Assembly (NCBI RefSeq): GCF_028372415.1
Contig: NC_092876.1
Location: forward strand, 60,040,385 to 60,104,384
Direction of reading: 5' to 3'
Length of the DNA stretch: 64,000 nucleotides
Source: Notamacropus eugenii
Taxonomy: Eukaryota; Chordata; Mammalia; Diprotodontia; Macropodidae
How positions within the stretch are numbered: position 1 is the stretch's first letter; every line of letters starts with the position of its first letter. Shown piece by piece: positions 55,701 to 64,000 of this stretch. The notes under the pieces are model-generated. The model saw only the letters and a list, made by a program, of their open reading frames with translations, was not told where the DNA came from and searched no databases. A program made the translations under genes and the position numbers.

Positions 55701-57089
55701 AGAATTTACATGCTAAAATGTCTTTGCTCCTCTGATGGAGCCAAGATCTCGCTAGCGTGGTACTTTTTATTAATCAGTGCATAGTCTTTTCTATTCACAT
55801 CCTCTTGCTCTGCATAATTTTGTCCCTTCCTTTCTCACAGTCCTCTGCAGAGGATCGTCTCTAAGAGCTGGAAGCCTGCTATACCTCATTGTGGCGTGGA
55901 GGTGAGCCTGCGTTCTCCAAGGCTATGACAATAGAAAGCAAGTATGGGAAGATCCCACTCAGCTAGAAAGGCTTGGAACCTGGTCTTGTTGACTGTCCAA
56001 GCACTGGGTGACTTAAGTGCAGAATCCATCCCCAGAAGTTCAGTCAATAGATTTTTTTTTTCAGACATACAGACCCAGGAAAACCTCTTCACATATTAAT
56101 GAAGATGAATCATTGAATTAACAAGTCTTTATGAAAGGCCTACTAGAGGCACGGTTGGCAAAGAGAGACCTTTCCTCTTCAGGAAACTAAACCTATTATT
56201 TGTGAAATCCCAGATCCTGTCCTTCTCCCCAGCTCACCAAAGGGAGAATCAGTGTGGCATATCACAAGGTCTGGGTTCAAGCTTTGCCTCTGGCACACAC
56301 TGGCTGTGTGACCTCAGGCAGTACAGCACTCCAGGCTCTTGGCAGCTCTGTAAGACTCTAAGTTCAAACATGGGCTCAGGTATGCATTGGTAGCAGGAGT
56401 TTCTAGTTGGAAAGTGGAACCAAGAAAAGAAAGTGAGGAAAAGCCCATACACGAGGGGTGACATCTTTGGAGCAGCCCTCTCTGGCCCAGGCACAATGGC
56501 TAAGTGGAGGGCTTCGGAAAGTTTCCATTTGTTTTGGTTTTTTTCTGATTTCCATGAGGACATTTTTTAAAATTTATTTTTAAGGAAGAATTACAATGGT
56601 GCTGTTTGAATTACAACACATAACTCCAAATACAAAAGGCTACTATAAAAGAAAAAAAAAACAGAAAATTCTCTTAACCTTTTCCTTGGCTATATTTGTA
56701 CACTGGTTCTACCAGTCACCAAATATTTACTTCACTCTCTATTATTGTCCTTTGGATTCTGCCTATATGTCCACTCTTAAATTAAACCTAAAATAAAGAA
56801 GGGAAGGGAAGAAGGAAGAAGTGTGGTAATAAATGGAAATAATGTACAAAGTATGGTAAAATTTAAGAGGAGGAAGTACATACCAGAGTCTCTTTGTTAA
56901 TAAAATTCATGTCCATCCTTCCCATAATCCCCTAGAAAATATTATTCTTTTCAGTATCATGCTGACAGTTTAATTTACTTTAGGGACTGGAGCCAGCTGG
57001 GAAAGAATGGAGTTGGGGGCTGCCCTGTTCTTCACCCACTCACATGAGCTGGTTTTGAAATCTCAAGAACACGGAGACAATTTAGATTC
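55701..57089. other. Intergenic, no gene recognised
   Basis: A SINE trace occurs at 56265-56330. AT-rich at 56560-56900 with a purine stretch near 56800. No domain-bearing frame. Confidence 0.45.
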
Positions 57090-57345
57090 CTGGCACCTTT
57101 TACATAAAGCCTTTCCCAATTCCCTGCTGCCTATTTCCTAATGTTTCTCTCCACACTCACCCCCTCCATCACTTTGTGTCTATTTGAATCTATTTCTATA
57201 TGTGCTGTCCCCCCACCGACACCCCAGCTAGCCTGGAAGCTCCTTGAGGGAAGGTCTGTTTCCTTGTTGTCTTTGTCTCTTTGGCACTTAGCACAATGCC
57301 TAACACGTAGTGGAAGTTTAGAAAAAAATTGTTGATTGCTTGATC
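57090..57345 (+). repeat. L2 LINE 3' end
   Basis: 'aagcctttcccaattccctgctgcc', 'ctggaagctccttgagggaaggtctg', 'tttggcacttagcacaatgcctaacacgtag' and 'ttgttgattgcttg' follow the L2 terminus closely. Confidence 0.85.
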
Positions 57346-58285
57346 TATAGAGATGATTCAAAGCTAGAAGACAATCCTATTTTACTTAAGATCAAGTTTG
57401 AGGTTTTATCAAGGCTCAACACCAGGGCATTTTGGATCATAAAGTCCCAGCATCAGTCTCCGCACACTAGAGATGCAAAGCCTTAAAATTCTCCTAAAGC
57501 CTGAGCATCATCAAGGAAAAAAAAATAGAAATGGTTTGTGGTCCTAGCACAAGCTCTCCTCCCACAAGCACTTAGAGCCTTGGTGGCTGTAAGGAGGTTT
57601 CAGTTCATGATAAAAGGGCTCATCAGCTCTCAGGCAGTCACTGAGAGGCACAAAAAACAATGGGAAAGGTTGCTTTGAGGTTTCTGGAAATCCATGGAGC
57701 CAGGAGCCTCTCTATCTTTCACTCCACACCCATGCTACACGTACCTTTCAAGAACACCCCTTTTCTTGTATCCTGACGTGGGCTTTTTATTGTTTTCTTG
57801 GGGATGTGGGGGTGGGAAGGGTCCTTAGTCAATGGCTATTACCTTTTCCCATTACTTCTGAAACTGACACTGAATAATGGGGAGTGTCAATTTCTTTCAC
57901 ACCAAAGTGAATGTAAATGCCTGTCTTTGCATGTCCTGTCTTTTAGCAGCAGTAAATTATAACACAGAAGCTTAAGTTCTTTCGTTATGAAGGCCCTGGC
58001 TTGGGAAAAGTCTGATCAGTTTCCATGTGGACAAATAGTGGAAGGAAAATGTGATAGGATTGTAGGGTGATATTAAAAGAGTCTGCTATAGGGAAACAGA
58101 CTCTGAATGTGGGGTCAGAAAACTGGATTTGAATTCTGACATTGTTACTTTATAGCTGTACTACTGTAGACAAGACAGTTTTCTTGTTGGGCCTCATTTC
58201 CCCCATATGTAAAATGAAGGGATTGAAGGCTATAGCATACTTTAAGGCCCCTTCTAGATGTAAGTCCTATGACCTAAGGTATTTA
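57346..58285. repeat. Intergenic with a SINE remnant
   Basis: A SINE/MON-like copy lies at 58095-58280 ('acattgttactttatagctgtac', 'ttgaaggctatagcatactttaagg'). 57346-58090 shows no recognised family. Confidence 0.5.
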
Positions 58286-58530
58286 TAGATATGTTAGTAT
58301 AAAGAGTGTAGGACTTGGAGCAAGGAGATTCTTGGGTTTGAATCCTGATTCGGACACTTATTAGCTGCATGACCCCGATGGTGGGGGGGGGGTATTTCAA
58401 TTCTCTGAGCCTCAGTTTCTCCATCTGTAAAATAGGGATAATAATAGCACCTACCTCACAAGTTTTTTGTGAGGATCAAATAAGATAACATTTGTGAACC
58501 TTAAGCATTTTATAAATGCCAGCTCTGCCC
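58286..58530 (+). mobile_element. SINE with MIR-like 3' end
   Basis: 'ggacttggagcaaggagattcttggg' to 'cacttattagctgcatgacc', 'ccatctgtaaaatagggataataatagcacctacc' and 'gtgaaccttaagcattttataaatgcc'. A G-run of ten interrupts it at 58382. Confidence 0.85.
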
Positions 58531-59430
58531 CCTCTTCCAAACAACATATATATGGTTTTGCCTTCCTGATGCTATGTGACCTTCGGAGTTGGGCTGGATG
58601 GCCTCTGAGACCCTGCCCAGTTCTCAATCTATGGTCCTAGGATCTGTGAAATCACAACTTTGTAAACCTCAGTTTCCTCATCTGTAAAGTGAAGTTGGAG
58701 TAGATGATTTCCGAGCTGGAAAACCAGAATCCTACACTCCTAAATTCTTCCCTTCACATTTCAGCCCAGAGATATGCTCCAAACTCTGCCTGAGCAGGTG
58801 ATGGAAATAACTACCAATGGAGAGGAGAGATTTCCTAAGTTCCATCCCTCTCTCTCTGGTCAGGATAGCAACAGAGACAGTGGCTCAATGACCGCTAGAT
58901 GGCAGTGCATCTCCAACTGCAGCCTGGCCAAGGACAGAGGGCTGGATACTTGGAGGTGTCTTGTTTCTACTTGGCTGGGCACAGTCCAGGTGAGAGGAGC
59001 TGTCCTGGCCCTCCCAGGTGCAATCAGGCTCTGTGGGCTCAACTGAGACAGAGGCGGGGACCTGGTGGGGCTTAAATCTTTTTTTTTTTTTTTAAATCAA
59101 TCTGTTTTTCAAACAGCAGAGCTTAAGTTAAAGGATGGCTGTGGAAAATTATCTGACATTGGCAAATCTGGGGCCCTGTAGATCCTGCAACCTAGCTACA
59201 TTTCACTACATTTCTGCTACCCCAGGATGTCCCAGAAATGGGAATTTTGCTGCAGGGTCTATGCAGGCAGCTCCTCTGGGAAGATTTTTCTTGTCCATCT
59301 GTGACCCTTTTCCAAAGATTGTCTTCATTTCCATTCTCCTTGTCTACTTTTATTTAGAACCAACCCCATAGGTTAGGACAGATACCTATTTCCACTTGGG
59401 TAGTAACCCATTGTTTGGCGCATAGGGGCA
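58531..59430. other. Intergenic with one CTCF-like site
   Basis: SINE tail traces at 58565-58740. 58750-59430 has no recognised repeat except a T-run (59079-59092); a plus-strand frame at 58774-59046 has no domain. Confidence 0.45.
58892..58905 (+). promoter_or_regulatory. CTCF-like core, forward orientation
   Basis: CCGCTAGATGGCAG agrees at 13 of 14 core positions (G instead of A at position 3). Confidence 0.45.
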
Positions 59431-59829
59431 TAACTCTGGGGCTGAAAAGGACCTTAGAGGCCACTGAGTCAAACCCCCTCATTTTACAGATGAGAGAATT
59501 GAAGCTGAGTAACTCACCCAGTCTCACATAGCTAGTTAAGTGTCTGGGTCTGGATTTGAACTCCTGACTCCAAGGCCATCAATCCAATCACTAAATAATG
59601 GTAATAATGAGAAGCTTAAGAGCATAGAGCTGGACGTTGACTTTAGAAGTCTTCTCATATCACCTTCTCATTTCTCGTTGGACCCCAGAGAAAGCCCAGG
59701 GTCTGGAGGAAAAAGAACTAAGGAGATTTGTGTTGGGATACCTGAAGTAGCATGTGATCCTTGGGGCAAGTCAACTGAGCTCTCTGAGTCTCAGTTTCCT
59801 CACTGAAAAATTATTAGCCTATTAAATAG
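59431..59829 (+). repeat. MIR3-like and SINE relics
   Basis: 'ctggggctgaaaaggaccttagaggccactgagtcaaaccccctcattttacagatgag' at 59435-59585 and a SINE 3' half at 59730-59800. Confidence 0.75.
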
Positions 59830-60080
59830 CAGGCAGTTGGGTGGCTCAGTGGATAGAGTGCTGGGTCTAGAGTCAGGAACACACATCTTCCTAAGTTCAA
59901 ATCTGGCCTCAGACATTTACTAGCTGTGTGGCCCTGGGCATGTCATGTAACCTTCCTCATCTGCCAAATGAGTTGGAGAAGGAAATGGCAAACCCCTCCA
60001 GTATCTCTGCCAAGAAAAGCTCGAATAAGGTCATGAAGAATTGGACGCAACTGGAAAATGACTGGATAACAGCAATAGCA
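59830..60080 (+). mobile_element. Marsupial SINE with RTE-type tail
   Basis: 'ggcagttgggtggctcagtggatagagtgctggg', 'aagttcaaatctggcctcagac', 'ttggagaaggaaatggcaaacccctccagtatctctgccaag', 'ttggacgcaactggaaaatgactgg'. Near full length. Confidence 0.92.
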
Positions 60081-60164
60081 AAATTAAATAGCACCTGTTC
60101 AACTGCCCCTTTTATCTCAAATTTTCTTGAGACATTAAGGACCTAGAAAATGCTTTGCAAATTT
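60081..60164. other. Short spacer
   Basis: No recognised feature. Confidence 0.4.
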
Positions 60165-60545
60165 TAAGGAACTGTAGCTGTGTCAGAGACAAAGAGACAA
60201 AAGACAGTCTTTGCCTTCAAGAAGCTCATAAGCTAATGAGGGACACTCCATGCAAACAAACATATAAAAAGCAAACAGACACAGTATACAAAAGAAATAA
60301 TTAATGGAGGGAGGGCACTGGGATTGAGATGGGTTGGGGAAGGCTTCCTATAGAAGATGGTGTTTTATTTGGGACTAAAAGGAAGCAGGAGTGGTCAGTA
60401 GCCAGAGCAAAGAGAGAGGAAGGGCCCCCTGAGGCATGGAGGACATCCAGAGAGAATGACCAGAGCCAGAGTTGGGGTATCTTGTTGGTGTAATAGCCAG
60501 GAGGCTAGGGTCACTGGATCAAAGAGAATGTCAGTCCTAAGCAAG
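60165..60545 (+). repeat. Ancient marsupial interspersed repeat
   Basis: 'agacagtctttgccttcaagaagctcataagctaatgagggacac' then 'gggcactgggattgagatgggttggggaaggcttcctatagaag' and 'ggaggacatccagagagaatgaccagagccagag'. The most continuous copy of this family in the window. Confidence 0.7.
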
Positions 60546-60944
60546 CTGGTTCAGCTGATTCCAACACACTCCTTCTCCTAACTATCCACACAGGAAAAAC
60601 CAAATGGATTAAGAATATCCGTTGTTCACACTATAATCACTCAAGTCAATAAACTTTTACCAAGTGTCTACTATGCATTGTGCAAGGCCCTGGAGATACA
60701 AAACAAAAAGCAAAAATTTCCCTCCTCATCTGGGCCTCTTAGAATACTTACATTGTTTCAAAGATTAGCTCAGATTCAACCTCTTCCTAAATGAAGCCTT
60801 TGGTGGTTCTTTAGCAACTAAACCATTTCCCCCAATTATCGTGCATTTATTGGGGCCATTCCCCGATTACTTCTTAAAGATTTCTATTCACTAAATGGGC
60901 ATTACCTCACTCTAAGTGAGTACTTGAATAAGCCAAGGTCTCCC
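60546..60944 (+). repeat. Ancient repeat head and L2-like fragment
   Basis: 'aataaacttttaccaagtgtctactatgc' at 60645-60700; 'gattagctcagattcaacctcttcctaaatgaagcc' at 60760-60860 is L2-like. Confidence 0.6.
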
Positions 60945-61100
60945 ATTGCATCCTGGGACTTCTTCAGTCATCCTGATAAATATCAGGCCACTGAACCTAT
61001 CTGGCTCAGGAGAAGAAAGAGGGTTGGTGACCTTGCACAGCCCTCCTCACTCAAATCAAAGTCAACTGCAAGTCATGGTCCTCTTCGAGAATGAAGGACA
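60945..61100 (+). mobile_element. Second SINE family, tail shared with the unassigned LINE
   Basis: 'gggttggtgaccttgcacagccctcctcactcaaatc', 'aactgcaagtcatggtcctcttcgagaatgaaggacaaacac'. The terminal block matches the 3' ends at 10.40-10.44 kb and, reversed, 44.70-44.76 kb. Confidence 0.75.
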
Positions 61101-61480
61101 AACACAACCCAGGGTTATTATTAGTATCAAATGACCCAATGGGTCAAAAGCATTTTGTAAATCATAAAATGTTCTACCCACATTGGAAATTCATATTTGT
61201 ATATAATATATCTGTAAACAGGAAGAAATACAGGGTAGGTGTAAGTAATCATAGCATATCATTAACCACAAGCTGGATACACAAAACAGTATGGAAGACA
61301 TCTTTGAAGAGAATAGTAGTACAAGTGAGTGTTCTGCATGGAAAGCGAAAGAAAACTGATGGAAAGCACTGATGGGAAATGCACATACTACACAGATACC
61401 AACAAGGGAGCTAGAAGAAGGTTCCTGGCTGACAGAGTGTACTTTTGGCAGAAGATTTATAGAATCAGGAAAAGTTAGTT
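61101..61480. other. Intergenic, no feature recognised
   Basis: AT-rich single-copy sequence with no domain-bearing frame. Confidence 0.4.
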
Positions 61481-61484
61481 TATG

Positions 61485-61752
61485 TAGAGTAGTAGACCTG
61501 GATTTAGGAAGATTTGAATTTGAACCCTGTCTGTGAAATTAAGTAATTGTGAGCTCAGGCAAGTCACTTAATTAACCTCTCTGAACCTCTGCTTCCTCAT
61601 CTGTAAAATGGGAATACTAATAGTACCCATGTCACAGGGTTGTTTGAGGCTCCCTGGGCAAGTGATGAAATCTGTCTGAGCCTCAATTTCCTTTACCTGA
61701 AAAATGAGTGTTTCAAGGATCAAATGAAATAATTATATAAATGCATTAAAAC
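61485..61752 (+). mobile_element. SINE with MIR-like 3' end
   Basis: 'gtagacctggatttaggaagattt', 'gagctcaggcaagtcacttaattaacc', 'ctcatctgtaaaatgggaatactaatagtacc', then a second 3' half ending at about 61750. Confidence 0.78.
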
Positions 61753-61756
61753 CTTA

Positions 61757-63480
61757 AAAATTAGAATTGAACAAGTGGAAACTAATGACTCTATGAGAAT
61801 AAAGATAAGAGAAAACAAAATTTAACAAGTAAAAAAGGAAAATGTGAAATTTCTCATTGGAAAAACAACTGATATAGAAAATAGATCTAGGAGAGATAAT
61901 ATAAAATTATTGGACTACCTGAAATCTGTGATTAAAAAAAAGGCCTGGACAACACCTTTCAAGAAATATTCAAGGAAAACTGCCCTGATATATTGGAACC
62001 AAAGAGCAAAATAGCAATTGAAAGAATCTACCTGTTAGTGACTGAAAGAGATCCCAAAATGGAAATTCTCAGGAACATCATAGCCAGATTCCAGAGCTCA
62101 CAGATCAAGGAGAAAGCATTGCAAGCAGCCAAAATAAAACAATTCAAATATTGTGGAGCTACATTTAGGATTACACAGAGTTTGGCAGCTTCCACATTAG
62201 TGAATTGGAGGGCTTGAAGTATGATATACCAGAAGGCAAAAGAGTTAGGACTGCAAACAAGAATCACCTACCCAGTGAAACTGAATATAGTCTCTCAGAA
62301 AGAAAAAAGGTCATTTAACAAAATAGAGGACTTTCAAGCATTTCTAAGTTAAAGACCAGAGCTAAATAAAAAAAAAGCAAGGGTAGCAATCATGATCTCA
62401 GACAAAGCAAAAACAAAAATAGATCTAATTAAAAGATACAAAGAAGAAAACTATATCTTGCTGAAAGGTACCATAGACAATGAAGTCATATCAATACTAA
62501 ACATATATGCTCCAAATGGTATAGCATCTAAATTTTTGAAGATGTTGAAACAATTATAGGAGAAAATAGATAATAAAACTATACTAGTGGGGGACCTCAA
62601 CTTCCCCCCCCTCAGAGTTAGATAAATCTAACCAAAAAATAAATAAGAAAGAAGTTAAGGAGGTAAATAAAATTCTAGAAAAGTTAGATATGATACATCT
62701 CTGGAGAAACCTGAATGGGAATAGAAAGGAATATACCTTTTTCTCAGCAGTATATGGCACCCAATAAAAATTGACCATGCATTAGAACATAAAAACCTCA
62801 TAACCAAATGCAAAAATGCAGAAGTAGTAAATAAATCCTTTTCAGATCATAATGCATTAAAAATTACATTCAATAGTGGCCAATGGAAAGAGAAATTATT
62901 TGGAAATTTAATAATCCAAAACTTAAAAAAAAGTGCACCAAAGAACAAATTATGGGAACAATTGATAATTTTATCAAAGAAAATGACAGCAATAAGACAA
63001 CATACCAAAATTTATGGAATGCAACCCAAGTGGTACTTAGGGGAAATTTTCTATCTCTAATTGCTTACATCAGTAAAACAGAGGAAAAAAATAGATCAGT
63101 AAATTGGGCATGCAACTAAAAAGAAAACTAGAAAACAAACAAATTAAAAATCCCCAAACACCAAATTAGAGATCCTAAAAATCAAAGGAAAGACTACTAA
63201 AATTGAAAGTAAGAAAACGATCGAACTAACAAACAAAACTAGAAGTCAGTTTTATGGGGAAAACCAATCAAATAAATAGACATTGGTCAATTTGATTTGA
63301 AAAAGGAAAGAAGAAAACCAAATTACTAGTATCAAAAATGGAAACGGTGAATTCACCACCAAAGAAGAGGAAATTAAGATAATTGTTAGGAATTATTTTG
63401 CCCAATTGTAGGCCAATAAATCTGACATTCTAAATGAAATGGATGAATATCTGCAAGAATATGAGTTATCTAGATTTTTT
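61757..63480 (+). mobile_element. L1, plus strand, truncated at both ends
   Basis: ORF1 text appears first (DILEPKSKIAIERIYLLVTE and NIIARFQSSQIKEKALQAAK within 61993-62217). An abrupt join near 62360 leads to ORF2 endonuclease text (VAIMISDKAKTKIDL, ILNIYAPN, then GDLNF near 62590, KIDHALEHKNLITK near 62770 and TTYQNLWNATQVVLRGNFLS near 63000). It stops before the reverse transcriptase core near 63480. The inter-ORF spacer and ORF2 start are deleted. Non-functional. Confidence 0.87.
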
Positions 63481-63489
63481 TCATACCAA

Positions 63490-63735
63490 AATGAGTGTGC
63501 ATTTTATTGCTTCCTTTAGCTGAATGTGATGAGAGTAAGCTTCATGTTTTTCTCTCACCTCCCCTCTTTTTCCCTTCATTGAAAAGTCTTTTGCTTGCCT
63601 CTTTTATGAGAGATAATTTGCCCCATTCCATTTCTCCCTTTCTCCTCCAATATATTACTCTCTCACCACTTAATTTCATTTTTTTAAGATATGATTCCAT
63701 CCTATTCAATTCACTCTGTGCTCTCTGTCTCTCTC

Positions 63736-63769
<34 letters not shown>

Positions 63770-64000
63770 CCCACCCACACCTAGATACTGAAAAGTTTCA
63801 AGAGTTACAAATATTCCCTTTCCATGTAGGAATGTAAACAGTTCAACTTTAGTAAGTCCCTTATGACTTCTCTTTGCTGTTTACCTTTTCATGCTTCTCT
63901 TAATTCTTGTGTTTGAAGGTCAGATTTTCTTTTCAGCTCTGGTCTTTTCATCAAGAATGCTTGAAAGTCCTCTATTTCATTGAAACACCATTTTTCCCCC
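63490..64000 (-). mobile_element. L1 spacer region, minus strand, continues off the window
   Basis: Closely parallels 34320-34790 of the antisense L1 ('gatgagagtaagcttcatgtttt', 'gtttgaaggtcagattttc... cagctctggtcttttcatcaagaatgctt'), so it is the ORF1-ORF2 spacer and ORF1 end in reverse orientation. Confidence 0.8.
63738..63766 (+). repeat. (TG)n microsatellite inside the L1 spacer
   Basis: About 14 pure TG units following a CT-rich run. Confidence 0.9.

Noticed and set aside
22097..64000. Search for exons of VWA5B1, the next gene in human order
   Set aside because: No VIT or VWA domain text was seen on either strand. In human the gap is tens of kilobases, so it may lie beyond the window.
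1..64000. An undescribed multi-gene system
   Set aside because: Only two protein-coding genes are recognised, both of known families. The remainder is repeats and single-copy intergenic DNA with no clustered novel frames.

Overview
This is a vertebrate nuclear window, almost certainly from a marsupial. The evidence is a dense load of short SINEs with marsupial-type heads and RTE tails, a BovB-like RTE LINE, several degraded L1 copies with marsupial-style ORF1/ORF2 text, many MIR/L2 relics, and two recognisable single-copy genes whose order matches the mammalian PLA2G2C - UBXN10 neighbourhood (human 1p36, recalled from general knowledge). No prokaryotic or viral gene content is seen. The species cannot be fixed from sequence alone.

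Layout. 0-3.3 kb (minus strand): two coding exons of a group II secreted phospholipase A2, best matched to PLA2G2C, with the calcium loop and the His-Asp catalytic pair intact. Its last exon and its signal-peptide exon were not found. 3.3-12.6 kb: intergenic, filled with SINEs, a 33-bp minisatellite family, dinucleotide repeats and a LINE 3' end. 12.65-13.56 kb: a CpG island that is the likely UBXN10 promoter, with a full CTCF core match, paired ETS sites, a CACGTG box, an RFX X-box-like site and a forkhead site just upstream of a good splice donor. 12.9-19.2 kb: a presumed intron. 19.18-20.03 kb: the complete single-exon coding region of UBXN10 (283 aa), followed by about 2 kb of repeat-free 3' UTR ending at AATAAA signals near 22.07 kb.

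22-64 kb: no protein-coding gene recognised. It is a retrotransposon landscape: SINE/MIR relics throughout; an antisense L1 with both ends but a gutted ORF2 (32.8-36.5 kb); a 5'-truncated antisense L1 (36.6-37.5 kb); L2/CR1-like fragments; a BovB RTE inserted in an AT-rich minisatellite (42.8-44.6 kb); a second, unassigned LINE (44.7-46.2 kb, minus); long polypurine tracts; and L1 pieces in opposite orientations at the right edge. A second full CTCF core match (42.08 kb) faces the promoter CTCF site.

How it works together: PLA2G2C (a secreted lipid hydrolase) and UBXN10 (a p97/VCP adaptor tied to cilia) are divergently arranged but functionally unrelated. The promoter motifs agree with a ciliary expression programme for UBXN10. 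I found no undescribed protein system. The most interesting signals are regulatory (RFX plus forkhead promoter, convergent CTCF motifs, a splice-dependent overlapping uORF) and repeat-biological (recurrent 33-bp expansions resembling SINE tails, and two SINE/LINE tail-sharing pairs).
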